Shown here: positions 1-25,403 of the stretch, piece by piece
How positions within the stretch are numbered: the stretch's first letter is position 1
How the letters are laid out: each line of letters opens with the position of its first letter
NCBI GenBank assembly: GCA_000226015.1
Contig: JH152938.1
Coordinates: 104,392 to 131,147 of the forward strand
Length of the DNA stretch: 26,756 nucleotides
Reading direction: 5' to 3'
DNA from: Mnemiopsis leidyi
Lineage: Eukaryota > Ctenophora > Tentaculata > Lobata > Bolinopsidae
Made by a program: the position numbers and the translations under genes
The notes under the pieces: model-generated
Database searches by the model: none
What the model saw: only the letters and a program-made list of their open reading frames with translations
What the model was told of the DNA's origin: nothing

Positions 1-96
1 ACTGACTGACTGACTGACTGACTGACTGACTGACTGACTGACTGACTGACTGACTGACTGACTGACTGACTGACTGACTGACTGACTGACTGACTG
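1..96. repeat. ACTG tetranucleotide microsatellite
   Basis: About 24 uninterrupted copies of ACTG run from the window edge, so true length is unknown. Read on the minus strand (CAGT)n, it begins about 15 nt after the GTGAGT donor of the SCaMC-like exon 214-112. Confidence 0.97.
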
Positions 97-111
97 AGCA
101 AACTAACTCAC

Positions 112-14527
<14,416 letters not shown>

Positions 14528-14912
14528 GAAATGCAAATCGTAGACTTTTTCTATCTTTTTCTTATTGGGGAATTTCTTTCCTACACAGCTACACGCTACA
14601 ACAGAGAAAATTTTCGTTACATTTTGCATCAGTTATTGTAATTATCGCCACGCTTTAATATCTGCCATTTGTTTTCGAGATAAAGAAATTTTATCAGGGA
14701 TAAATCCCAAATTCAAAAGTCATAAGCATGATAAACACCGGGTTTTGAAGAAAAGGAAATAAACTTTTTATATAAAGTTTTACATAAATTTTTGAATTAA
14801 AAAACAGCAGACAGAAATACCATACTTAACTTAAATTGTTCCTGAACAGCAACATCTCTATAAAACACTGAATTGGAGGGTCACAAATAACGAAATAAAT
14901 TATAACATATAA
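14528..14912. other. Spacer between UROS and the carrier gene
   Basis: AT-rich spacer expected to hold the UROS 3' UTR and the form-a promoter. No specific elements recognised. Small ORFs here look random. Confidence 0.5.
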
Positions 14913-15623
14913 TCACAAGCTCATCAGCACATCAAAGACGCCCGAGGGCGTGGGATGTTCACAAATTCTGATCACAAAAGTATCACTAAAACTCTCAGAC
15001 AAAGCAGCAGCAGTGCTTTTACCAAACGCCACGAGAACGCACGTTCTTGAAAGTCTTTCGCGTAAAAGATCCGCCGTATACTCAACGCCAGACGGGCTGA
15101 AAAACACCACCGCTTGAAAAGCACTGACGTCCAATGAAGATAAATCCTTGTCAAACTCCCGCCTCTTCTCGACTGAGTAAACAACCAGCTGCTTCAGTTT
15201 GACGTCATGTTCCGACAGAGTTCTAGGAAGAACGTCTAACGCTTTGTTCCCACAGTAAAATATCCAGGAGTAGGACCGGGGAAATGAGGACAAAATAGTC
15301 TGACTAAGCAAGGTCGCGTTGTCTTCCCAAACTAACGTGACGTCATCAAACTGGTCAGCGTATCTTCTCAGGATCTTGGCGGTAGCTGGTCCGACAACCG
15401 CTAGTGACTTCCCAGAAATGTTGATCTTGTTTTTAATGAGGAACGCAGCACCGTGTTTGCTAGAGACAATGATACCTTCGTATTTTCCGGGCAGGTTGTC
15501 AGAGCTGTGGTCTAGGTTTAGTACTGTGGTTTGGAGCACTGGTAAGTTTGTTATCTGGATATCTCTCTCGGACAAAACGTCATCGTACCTGGGATCTGGG
15601 TCGTGGAGAAGCAGACACTTCAT
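14913..15623 (-). CDS. UROS: Uroporphyrinogen-III synthase, intronless
   Basis: This 236-residue protein matches the HemD/UROS fold, which cyclises hydroxymethylbilane with inversion of ring D to make uroporphyrinogen III, a cytosolic step of heme synthesis. Landmarks in order are YEGIIVSSKHGA (first domain), VVGPATAKIL (human-like VVG.AT), IFYCGNKALDVLPRTL (human-like PCGN..REILPKAL), LVVYSV, then VVFFSPSGVEYT (FFSPSG motif), AFGKSTAAAL, and EHPTPSGVFDVL near the C-terminus (SPTP-like). Length is close to the family's usual 240-265. The ATG at 15623 gives a natural start. It lies head-to-tail between MED1 and the carrier gene. It has no introns, although its same-strand neighbours are split into many exons. 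I see no canonical AATAAA close downstream. Confidence 0.92.
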   Translation of the reverse strand: MKCLLLHDPDPRYDDVLSERDIQITNLPVLQTTVLNLDHSSDNLPGKYEGIIVSSKHGAAFLIKNKINISGKSLAVVGPATAKILRRYADQFDDVTLVWEDNATLLSQTILSSFPRSYSWIFYCGNKALDVLPRTLSEHDVKLKQLVVYSVEKRREFDKDLSSLDVSAFQAVVFFSPSGVEYTADLLRERLSRTCVLVAFGKSTAAALSESFSDTFVIRICEHPTPSGVFDVLMSL

Positions 15624-16145
15624 TCTTTAAATTCTTTACATTCCAATCGTGCTATCATACTTCAAGTACGACATAAGGTCATCTTGTAGATGCTTGTTTA
15701 CATCGGCCTATCTGAATAGTTATAACTGTTTACTGTTTACTATTTACTATTTACTGATTGAAAATCAGAGGTTAATCAAATAGCTTGTGTTTTACAATAA
15801 ATACCGCAGTTGATTTGAACATATGCCGTAGAAATTCCAATATTACAATTTTGAGGGTAAGAGTTGTGAATATTTAAGAAGTAACACAAAATATCTGTAA
15901 TTAGAGAATCGTTTAAATATCAATTGAACAAGTCATTCCAAATTAAGTTTCAATAATGGAAACAAAGTGGAAATTATTTGTCATTGAGTGATAAAGTTAA
16001 TTTTTTTTCTCAGCTAAACCTTTTGCATGATTGAGCGATTCTTATATAATTTTTCAAAGCACATTGGGTTTATCATTTTTGTTCCAATTATTTAAACTTT
16101 TACCTCTAAAGCAGAAGTAGTTATTACAGGACTTTTGGAAGAATT
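15624..16145. other. Spacer between MED1 and UROS
   Basis: About 520 bp of AT-rich DNA holding the MED1 3' UTR and UROS promoter by position. A short TTTACTATTTACT repeat sits near 15730-15753. No canonical minus-strand AATAAA was seen. Confidence 0.5.
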
Positions 16146-16243
16146 TCAACGAAGCATGTTGTTATCATCAACACTTTCTGTTATCATACCACTTTTCAAT
16201 ATGCCCAATGCAGCTTCAGAATCATCGGAATAGATCAGCAATC
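16146..16243 (-). CDS. MED1: Proposed last coding exon of MED1
   Basis: This 98-bp exon encodes 31 residues (LLIYSDDSEAALGILK then SGMITESVDDNNMLR) and a TGA. Its acceptor (TTATCTAAG) is in phase 1, which matches a GTAATG donor at 16332. Without this splice, the previous exon would read on five codons past the donor to a TGA at 16315-16313. Both endings are possible. The Asp/Ser-rich acidic end looks coding. Confidence 0.6.
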
Positions 16244-19200
16244 CTTAGATAATAAACTCTGGAGTTTCTTGTCTCAACCTCTCATAAGATTCCAGACTAA
16301 TCTAAGTCCAAGTCACGTGATATTATCATTACCTTCACCCCCCAGTTCATGGTCACCCTGCTCGCTCTTGATCGACATTCCTGCTTGAAGTGTAGGTACA
16401 GAACTTTGTAAACTGGGAACACCACTCTGCAGCGTGGGTACACCGCTCTGATTAGGTGCACGGGTCATGCGAGGCGCTGGAGACAAACACGGTATAATCC
16501 CCAGACCTGCCTGGGGCGAGGAAGAATGTATCGGGGCAGGTTTAAGAGACGGCGGTCCAATCGGTCTCATGGGATGTCTGATAGTGTTCGACAGTCCACC
16601 CATGGGTGATAATACAGGGATACTCGGAACTACAGAGTCGCATATTTTCACAAGTTTCGTGGGTTTCTTCAACAGAGCCTCGTCCCCATCGCACCCTACT
16701 GGACGCTTCCTCTTCTGCGCGATAATATCTGGAGGGCTGGGTATCGGTTTAAGAGAGTCAGGACCAAAGGGGCTGGACATGGAGGGCATGTGACCCTGTG
16801 ACATGGGTGGAGGAGTCAGCATGGGCCCGACATCTGGGGGAGCTGGGGTGTACTCAGAGAGAGAACTCATCGGCTCACACTTAACTACTGATGGTGTGAT
16901 AGGAGGAGGACTGCTGGCTACCTTTACTACACCTAAATCGTAGTCTGTCGACATGAAGGGGGGTTCCTGTTTAAACTTGACAGGTTTGATGTTGTTCTTG
17001 TGATGATGCGAGAGTATGCGCAGGAGCGAGTGAAGGGTCAGCGGGACAGAGAGGTATTTACTGGCGACGTTACTGAGGACCCCGGTTTTCAGAGTGTCTA
17101 CTGTGGAGACCTCTACTACTGTCTGTGATCTGGTCTGTGTCAGGTTGCTTGTCTGTGGTACACTCACGTCTATGTTCATTACACAGAGCTGCGCTTGTTC
17201 TGGGTGCCCGAAGACAAACTCCATCGAGGAGCCGGGTTGCAGGGTGATATCAACAGTTATCTTGGAGTGGGAACTAGATTTGGGTGTTGGTGATGAAGAT
17301 ATTGTCGTTGGCTTTACTGGTGTGGGCTTGTCGTGGCAACTCAACAGCAACCTGTTGTACACTGTTTGTTGTCGTAATGTACTTATAATTGCTGAAACCT
17401 GCAGGTAGATAAAAGATAAGTAATTCAAAAAGTAAGAAAGTTCTGGAAACTTGAAGTGGTAGTTGTCAGGTTCCTAAAAAACTGTCATCATTACAGAATA
17501 AAAGGTAATCTTTAGAACATGTGCAACAATATAATAGTAGCATGGAATGTCTACAAATTACAATTTTAACCTGTGAGGGATGAGAGAAAGGAATGCGATG
17601 TATTTCCACAGCCTTCTCGTTCCCAGTGTTCAGTAAGTAGTAAGTGTGGTTCAGTTTCTCGTACTTCAAGTTTTTGTCTTTGTTCTGTTGCACGTCGTTA
17701 AGCCTGGGTATTGGTTGTGTTACTTTTATGTATTCATGTCTTGAAAAATATTTTCTTACTTAATTAATTAATTAATTTTGTTAATTTATTTATTTATTTA
17801 TTAATTTTGTTAATTTATTAATCTATTAATCAATTTTGTTAATCAAAGACTAAATAATAAGCAGATAATGTAATAAGCAGTGGTCAAAGTTCATATTGAT
17901 CACTGACACACTTTAAGCTAGAAATAACAGGTAAGCTAGACATAACAGTTTAAGCTAGAAATAACAGCAGACAGTAATAGGACAGACCCAGCATTAGTAA
18001 GAAGTAGGTTTAAGAATGTGGTTGAAACAGCCTCTTCCTTGATAAGGCTGTTGTTTCCCAGCTTCTTGAGGAGGGAGTTCATCTTGAATACCGTCATGAC
18101 AATAGGTTTACTGAGTTTCATCACAAAGGTTGCTTCAACGTACTCTGGGCAGTGAAATTTGTTAGGTAGTTTCTGATGATTAGAAGGATGCAAAATGACA
18201 ATGGAATGGGATCAGAGATTGATAACGTGAAATATAAATATTATAGATGATTGCAGTACTTTTTCATAAAAACCCACCAGAATTAACTTTGAGAGAAAGT
18301 TGTTTAAACTCGTTCTGCCTCAGAAACAAGCACTGTGTTGGCAGTTGGTTTGTGTTGGAACACTCAACTCCGATACACACACTCTCACACTCCCCCTCCT
18401 GGACCTCAACCCCACTTTCTAGTTTCACTTTCACTTTCTCTTTCACCGAGTTATCCTTGTCGACCAGGAAGTTGTTGTGGAAGTAGAGAATCTTGATTCC
18501 GAGGCCACCACGTGATTTGATCACGTGACCAGTAGACGTCATGTTGACGGAGTCCGCGGTCGGAATGTCTGTTCCTCCACTCATTGCTACAAGGTCGCTT
18601 TCTAGAGACCTGGGTACAGTGTGAATAATTACTATATATACATATATGTACTTTATTCAGTTATCAGTACAATCAAATTCAATCTCGACTGAATTTGTAA
18701 TTTCATCATAATACAATTACAATATATTCCATTATACTCCACTTAAAGAATAATTGTGTTTCACTGACTGAAATATTGTATATTAAATGACAATTCTTTT
18801 TCATATTTGTTGCTACCATTTAAACATAAACATTTTGATTCCTAATAGAAACTTCTATCTTTTAAATTTTGCAATCACTACATTACAACTTAGAACTTCC
18901 AATCCTGTCTCTACCCTCAGCCTACCTAAGAGCTGCGAACAGGATAGGCCTCACTCGAGGTTCCAATGGAATGTTAAAAATGCTGATGAGTCCCTTGAGG
19001 TGCTCCTGGAATGCAGGGAAGTCCTGCTTGTCGAGAGTATCCGCTATGTCCGGCTGATCTTCTGGTTTTCCTTCCGTTACAAGACTAACTTTCGTTCCCT
19101 GGTAAGTTTTATAACGTTCATTTGTGTGGACTCTGTAAAGGCCATAAACTTAATTACCTTGAAATGTTCTATTATACATACGCAAATTCATTTGAGATAA

Positions 19201-20362
19201 GATTATTTTTAAATTGAATTACCTGGGCACAAAAAGATTTCGATTACTGATCATTTTGTTTCACAAAAAAGGCGTTCTCTAAGAGGTTCAAAATCATTGA
19301 TTTTTTTCATTTTCAATAACCTTGACCTTACCTCTGTTTTGAAGTCGGAAGATTGGCCGAAAGAAACTTCAAGATAAAACTCATTAGCGTCGAAACTAAT
19401 GTAACTCTTCATATCATCCCCCTCCACACACTTTAATCCTAACAAAGTAATAACTAGCATTTATTTAACTGCCAAAAATATAATTTTAAATAAGGTATAA
19501 AGCAAGAAGCATAACATAAAAGCTGTTACATATAGTCCTTATTTAGTGCTAGTTGCTACAGGATCTCTTTAGGACTTTAAAACCCCTTTGATTGCATGGT
19601 AAGCCGAGATTAAAACAAACCGAGAGCTTGACAGATGTGTTGAATAGAAAGTTTCTTTGACTCCACGGTAAAACACTTGCTCGCTTTGTGGAGCTTTATC
19701 TTGTTCTCTAGAATGTTCCTCTGGACATGCTCTGAAAGTACACGTTTTGTCTTATGAATGGAAATGGAGATGGAAGAAAATGGATAAATCAATAATCATT
19801 CTGTACTGAGGTTAAACACCATGAAAATTCGATTGAATCGTATTTTTTGCTACATATGTTGGTATAATCGCATTTTAAAAGATTATGCCCAGCGACTGAC
19901 CGTACAGAAGCGTTCTTACCAGCTTTAAGTAAAGGTTTTAACTTGTCAATGTATGTCTGGAACTGTCGGTTCATTCGGATCTCTTCCATCTTCATTTGAA
20001 GTTTATTGAACACTTGACTGACCTGCAGTTTACGTTATGTTCATCTAGTTGTTTTAAAACTCAAATCTCAAATCAGGACGGCTACACCATGTTTTGAAAT
20101 ATTTTCTTTTAACTAAGATATATAATGACTGTACTTGGTAGCGTATATCACTACTTTAAATTCATAAACAAAACCGGGGGTGTAATATTGGGGAACTTAT
20201 AACCATTCATAAAAAATTACAGAAAGAAATAAGCTGACTCACGAAGGCGATGTCCTGTTTGATGCATCTCTGAGAGTACTCATGTTGAGTGTTGTTGTTC
20301 TTGTAGTGGGAGATTACCTCGCTCAGCTGATCGAAACACTCTCTCACTGTTACACTCGACAT
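16146..20362 (-). CDS. MED1: Mediator complex subunit 1, ten exons
   Basis: This is a Mediator middle-module subunit linking activators to RNA polymerase II in the nucleus. Exons, with all phases matching, are 20362-20243, 20022-19920, 19731-19621, 19438-19332, 19098-18926, 18609-18288, 18172-17988, 17703-17571, 17398-16333 and 16243-16146. They give 805 residues. Family matches are SFDANEFYLEV (human SDMFYVEV), FQEHLKGLISIFNIP (human FSKHLKGLVNLYNLP), ALRSLESDL (ALQSLEQDL), VIKSRGG, ATFVMKLSKPI, YYLLNTG...IPFSHPSQV, and LRQQTVYNRLLLSC. The Pro/Ser-rich tail has a basic bipartite stretch (QKRKRP...KKPTK), SUMO-type sites (FKQE, VKCE, IKSE) and a short SGVPTLQ repeat. It is about half the human length. 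The donors at 18287 (GTTAAT) and 17987 (GTCTGT) are weak but are the ones that keep frame. Confidence 0.9.
17757..17850. repeat. AT-rich TTAA/TTTA repeat in a MED1 intron
   Basis: Low-complexity runs of TTAATTAA, TTTATTTA and TTTTGTTAA between MED1 exons 7 and 8. Confidence 0.85.
17912..17968. repeat. Three-copy 18-19 bp tandem repeat after a MED1 donor
   Basis: On the minus strand the unit is CTGTTATTTCTAGCTTAAA, present three times and starting about 20 nt after the proposed exon-7 donor at 17987. Confidence 0.85.
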
Positions 20363-21164
20363 CTGGATCCTTGTTGTGTTGCATATAATATCCTTGTCGT
20401 GTGGTATAAGTTATTTCTCTGTGTAGATCTGACACAAAAATACATATAACTAGGTTGCCTAATCACTGGAAGTACAAACCAAATGTTTGTTGCAGCTTTT
20501 AAGAGTAGCACTCTACGCCGTTATTTGAGAATAACGAGGTTTGTCAGAACCAAGGTAGAATTGTGTATCTCAAAGTTATAATCAAGTAAAACTGAAAAGT
20601 GAAAATTATTGTCCAAGCACAGGGTCGTGCGAGTTGACTTAGCTTTAACAATCACCAAACATTTTTAACAACAAAACTGCCACTGCTGCATATATTGCAG
20701 TTTTAAACAGTACTGCAACAAAACACTGACAATTAATTTGATAAGTAATCAGACATGGATTTACTTATTAACTTCATAATTGACAACATGAAATGATTAA
20801 AATTAACAATTTAGATTTCTGAGAAAGTTCAAAACCTGACTGTTTATATTAGCATGTTGCAATCGTCACAGTCCATGGATACAGCTTCTGCGAACTAAAC
20901 TGTTACCGAGTCTAAAACCAACTTGCATGTAGTATGAAATCATGCCAACTTTAATAAATGAAGTTAACTAAGGTGATAGAGTATCATCTAACTATTTAAC
21001 TCGAGAACAGAAAATCGTAGAAAACAGGCATCTAACCATATATCAACTTAAGACAAAAAAACCATAGACAACAGGAAACCATTAAAAACTGCTATTGAGC
21101 AATGAGCAATAAAAATGGTTTTAGGTGAATTAACGAGTTCAACAACAATCTATTTTCTAGTTTT
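20363..21164. other. Spacer between KANSL2 and MED1
   Basis: About 800 bp of AT-rich DNA. By position it holds the KANSL2 3' end and the MED1 promoter. I see no recognisable motif or gene. Confidence 0.5.
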
Positions 21165-24120
21165 TCAAGTAGAAGAAGGTTTAGGCTCGGATTTGATGTG
21201 TTCGTCTTCGCCATTTTGTTTCACAGTACTCGTTCCTTTGTCCTGAGTGACTGGCTCGACTTTTACTTCTGTACAGCAATTAAACAATTAGTTGTCGTTT
21301 ATTTAAAAGAAGTGTAACCTGAATTTTTTATTAGAAGTGTAACCTGACTGATGGACGAAAAACATGACCTTGAACCAAGGTACAACTATTGTGAAGAAAC
21401 AACCAGAATTACTAGATCATGACAAAGAGAGAGTATGTCGAACATACCGACAAGTTTATTGGACTGTTTTGGAGGCAGCATGTCCAGGATTAGAGGATGA
21501 TAGTCACATCTCTCGTTGTTGGCAGAGAGTGTCGTTCTCTTGCAGCCTTCGTGTGTACAACATCTGGAAATAATGGGTATAATTGTAAAAGTCTGGGTAC
21601 AGGTGTACAAAATACAATAGTCAGGTAATTGTATGGGACAAACAATCTCTTAGTTTCTCTGCATGTTCACTTCATCATGAGAAACTTCTTTATTTGATAT
21701 TTAAAGACTTATATTCAAACTTCCCTCATACAGTACCACAATGTCATAATAATAGCAATATCTTGTGATTTCAAGTAACAGTGAGGTGCTATCCCTATAA
21801 GTGCTAGAATTAACAAGCTAAAAGACCATACTTAAACAAGCTAAAAGAGTATACTAAACAAGCTAAAAGACCATACTTTAACAAGCTAAAAGAGTATACT
21901 AAACAAGCTAAAAGACCATACTTAAACAAGCTAAAAGAGTATCCTAAACAAGCTAAAAGACCATACTTTAACAATCTAAAAGACCATACTTAAACAAGCT
22001 AAAAGAGTATACTAAACCAGCTAAAAGACCATACTTAAACAAGCTAAAAGACCATACTTAAACAAGCTGAAAGACCATACTTTAACAAGCTAAAAGAGCA
22101 TACTAAACAACAAGCTAAAAGACCATACTTAAACCAGCTAAAAGACCATACTTAAACAAGCTAAAAGACCATACTTAAACAAGCTAAAAGACCATACTTA
22201 AACAAGCTAAAAGAGCCTACTTAAACAAGCTAAAAGAGCCTACTTAAACAAGCTAAAAGAGCATACTTAAACAAGAGTTGTTGAGGGTCATGTCCCATGT
22301 GAGCACGACAGTAGACAGCTAGTGGGAGAGCTATCTCGTCACAAGCCCGGCACCTTCCAATAACCAAGCCCAGCTCTGAGTACTGCTTCTCTAGACTTAG
22401 TTTGTGTTCTAGTATCTCCTTGTTCCGGGTCACTATTTCGTCTTCATGGTGAAGCTGAATTTGTTGTGGGTAAATTTTTGTTGCACAATTTATTTTGTTT
22501 GGATTTGAGACTTAACTTAATTATTCAATTATAGCAAAAATTGTGACGCCATTTTATGGATAGTGAATTTAAAATTAGGTTACAGGTCAAAGTCATAGGT
22601 CAAACTTACTTTTAATTAAATGATTAAAGAAGAAGTACGGTAAACATACCTGCACATATTGAGAGGAGGAATAAAGGTTGTTTAGTTTGTTGAGTTCCTG
22701 ACCTCGTAACTCACTCTTGTTGTACATTGATAAGGCTTGCTGCTGTCTTCTTGCCTGTAAAATGAAATGAAGGACTATCAAAACTGAAGGACTATGATTA
22801 ATCTGCTCAGGGAATTAAAGAATTTAGAAGTGAAAATCCGAATTCAATTAAGTTACAGAACATGCAGGACCTCAAGAAATCTATGCCTGAGGCAATTATA
22901 CATGAGGAAAATTACAAGACAAAGGTAAAAGCTGTACCTGTTATGAAAGCACAGTGTTTGGCCCACTTAATATAAACACAAAATAAGATCTATTTAAGCA
23001 AAAACATCCCAGTGTTGTAATATCTGCACTTTACCTATATCTATTTACAGCATGAAGCTCTTAGCTAACATTTAAGATTTGTCTCATTTTATTGGTGACA
23101 GGATGGCAGCAACAAAGGAGGAAACAAAGTTTTATAAATTTTGTGGAAATTTTCATTTTAAGCAAAATCTAACCTTTTGTCTGGAGGATACAGACTTTTA
23201 TAAATTTTATAGAAATGTTCATTTTTCAACAAAATCTAACCTGTTGTCGCTTGTACAAAACAGCATCAATGCCACGTTTCTTACAGTAGTTTCGCAAACA
23301 ATGTCTTGTCTTCGCTTTGATTAGGAGCTCTCTGGACAGCTGCTTTGATGAATGAACCTGAACATAAAGTTTTAAGTAGTCTTAAGTAATAAATTAATCT
23401 ATTAAAAGATTCAATTATTATGAATTTAGGCATTATCATTTATATTGAGGAAGAAGCTATAGTCTAATATTGTGATATATCTAGATTTTTGATAGATATT
23501 TTGATATTCTGATAAAAGCAACACAATGACAAAAACCTTGAAATCCTGGAATGTGGGTTGCTGATTTTGCATGGGATGGCTACCACTTTTATTACGATTT
23601 AGGCATTGTGCTTTCTCTAACAAGTATTTTCTTCTCTGACTCTTGTACTCCATATGGAGGTGTTTCATCTGTAAGGCATATAGCTTTTGCAACTTCTTCA
23701 TCTTATCCCTCAATATTCTGTGAGCTTCTTCCACGTTCCAAACTCCAGCATTTTCCAGGACCTCCTCTTCAGAACCATGAGATTCAGCATCACTATCATC
23801 ATAGTTTTTTAACTGATCCTGATAAGTAGAAAATATATTAAATCCCTTGATGTCCAAAAAAAGGTTAATCAAAATTACTCATCCAATTTTGTACAATTAT
23901 TGAATGGTACCTCATAAACTCAACAGATGACAGCCTATTGATCAAGAGAAAACTGGAAACCAACCTGTGAGAATCCACATGAACGAGTAGATGGGTAATT
24001 CCATGGAGACACTGCTGTTTGAGGTGTATCCTCAGTCAAGTTACGTCCATTTGATAGTCGTATTGTACGGAAATCTTCAACAACAGCTTCCCGCTTTTGC
24101 TGAGAGTCACTTATTGACAT
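21165..24120 (-). CDS. KANSL2: KAT8 regulatory NSL complex subunit 2 (KANSL2), N-terminus uncertain
   Basis: KANSL2 is a subunit of the NSL histone H4 acetyltransferase complex. Exons with matching phases are 24128-23965, 23818-23537, 23357-23241, 22754-22650, 22454-22267, 21563-21448 and 21268-21165 (stop). The acidic start of the second exon leads to ENAGVWNVEEAHRILRDKM, matching human HAGVYTAEEVALIMREKL, then a coiled coil. Next come LRNYCKKRGIDAVLYKRQ (human LRRYRQRYGVEALLHRQ) and the C-terminal Cys/His knuckle CDEIALPLAVYCRAH...DPQQLLFKCC...GCKRTT...CDYH, matching the human C3Hc3H-type domain. The last exon ends with VKVEP and IKSEP, two SUMO-consensus sites. The first ATG in the open frame is at 24120, but an upstream exon is likely, because the human protein has a further N-terminal knuckle. 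The first Cys of the C-terminal knuckle is shifted (C-x2-C rather than C-x8-C). Confidence 0.88.
21812..22276. repeat. 20-copy 23-bp minisatellite that includes the KANSL2 5' splice site
   Basis: The plus-strand unit is AACAAGCTAAAAGACCATACTTA, with variants (GAGTATACTA, GAGCCTACTTA). On the minus strand it reads TAAGTATGGTCTTTTAGC then TTGTT. The last copy runs into the exon end (TTGTTTAA|GTATGC, exon border at 22267). Each unit therefore carries a donor-like AAGTA or AGTAT and an acceptor-like CTTTTAG. Confidence 0.93.
23111..23241. repeat. 65-bp tandem duplication spanning a KANSL2 exon-intron border
   Basis: Two diverged copies, for example CAAAATCTAACC at 23165-23176 and at 23230-23241, with TTTATAAATTTT and GGAGGA also shared. 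On the minus strand the real border GACAACAG|GTTAGATTTTG is echoed as GACAAAAG|GTTAGATTTTG 65 nt downstream. Confidence 0.85.
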
Positions 24121-24128
24121 TAAGGATA

Positions 24129-25164
24129 CTAAGAGAGAATTGATTTTTTGAGTTAAAAACTTCCATGGTTGTTTGTTAAAAGAATTTGTTATTTCCAAAT
24201 GTATAAAAAATAGCACATCATAAGGGAGAAGGAAAGAAGAATTATAATCCCAAATGTTGGCAATTTAACCTAATTGTTTGCCTTAATTACATTTAATTAC
24301 AAGTGTAATTATTTAATTTAGAGTTTTTAAGATATTTTTAGAGTTTAGATGTGATGATGCTGGCGTCATTATGATTTATTTATTTATTTATTTACCTTGA
24401 AAATCTTGGCAAAGCTTCATATCATTTTAACAGTCCTTCATGTTAGATATGTCAATTCCAAAACTGCCTGTGGCCAATTTTGGCAAACATTTCAACGGAT
24501 ATCAAGGGGATTTTAAAGGACATTGATGTAAGTTGCATGTCTGACAGGCAATTGTGTTTCCAGGCTGAAACGATGCCCTGCAGCGTAACGATGCCCTGTC
24601 AGCCCTGGCTATGCTGGGGGCCGTCTTAAGCACTAAAACATAAATTTGAAATGATTTAATAATGAATAGGAAGATGAAAGTCGCTAAAGTTGTTATGAAC
24701 ATTTTGTTGTTCCAACAAGTGAAAATCGTATTTATTCTGACGTTTCGAAAAATATTCCATTTTTCATATTGATACCTGACAAAACATAAAATGTGAAATA
24801 TAACCAACAACTAGCAACTGAATCTAAAGATTAACACGGCTTAAACTAAACTATAGGTAAAGTTTTACAAAGATTAACGGATAATATAGATTAAGGAAAC
24901 TGTCCCGTTTTAACTGTCAAATAATTTGTCATGCGGCAAGCAGGCTGCAATAAATACTGACCGATAAGGCTATAATACTGTAAGGAATGCAGATAACTGA
25001 TAAGATATTAAGCGATAAACGATAAAACAAGTGTATGACGTATGTACGGCAAGTCTCTGGTCTGGTCAGATAAACTTGCTACACGTTGCATAGCCCTGCT
25101 GCCCTACTGGGTAAATTAAAGATGAAAAGTGGAACCGATGTTAATTTATCGTTAAGGAGTTTAC
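24129..25164. other. Upstream region or intron of KANSL2
   Basis: AT-rich, with a (TTTA)n run near 24376-24395 and a small duplicated ACGATGCCCTG near 24570-24597. No supported coding region. It is an intron if the candidate exon at 25272-25165 is real, otherwise the promoter region. Confidence 0.5.
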
Positions 25165-25272
25165 CATCGTCAAGTTGTTGAAAAAGACTCGCTTTAAGTT
25201 TTCTTCTGTAAGTATATCTTTCATAACCTAAAACTTTACAGTCGTCAAAACTAATGTTACAAGTTGGGTTGT
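25165..25272 (-). CDS. Candidate upstream exon of KANSL2 with a degenerate N-terminal zinc knuckle
   Basis: This 108-bp open stretch has an acceptor-like TTTAACCTACTAG, a GTAAAC donor at 25164, and phase 1 on both sides, which fits the phase-1 acceptor of the exon starting at 24128. It encodes NPTCNISFDDCKVLGYERY then TYRRKLKASLFQQLDD. C-x6-C and a GYxxYTY-like stretch align with the human KANSL2 N-terminal knuckle (C-x6-C...GYTFCIKH), but the later Cys and His are Arg and Leu. No ATG is in frame, so another exon would be needed. A second frame offers MKDILTEENL. Tentative. Confidence 0.3.
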
Positions 25273-25403
25273 CTAGTAGGTTAAATAAACGATAACGTTA
25301 TGTGCGTGCGAGTGATATGGCACGAATCGCCGCTAAGGGAGTATCGTATGCTAATTTTTAGATCAAATTGTGGCCCCCTAGCTTTGAGCATGTTCCTTCA
25401 CCC

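Noticed and set aside
16990..17040. LHSLL in MED1 (near residue 540) as a nuclear-receptor box
   Set aside because: It aligns with the folded region of human MED1, not with the disordered tail that carries its receptor-binding LxxLL motifs.
16467..17408. Plus-strand ORFs of about 105 codons
   Set aside because: Shadows of the large MED1 exon 17398-16333.
18787..19200. 137-codon plus-strand ORF
   Set aside because: It is antisense to MED1 exon 19098-18926, which encodes the conserved HLKGL segment on the other strand.
21812..22276. CRISPR-like reading of the regular 23-bp array
   Set aside because: Units abut directly with no unique spacers, and the context is a spliced animal gene.
24502..24810. 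102-codon minus-strand ORF with several Cys
   Set aside because: No coherent domain or splice-compatible role; the Cys-rich end comes from a small duplicated GC-rich segment.
25165..25230. Alternative reading MKDILTEENL in the candidate KANSL2 exon as the true start
   Set aside because: Its phase 0 end does not fit the phase-1 acceptor at 24128 (an in-frame TAA results); it would need a different acceptor inside the next exon.
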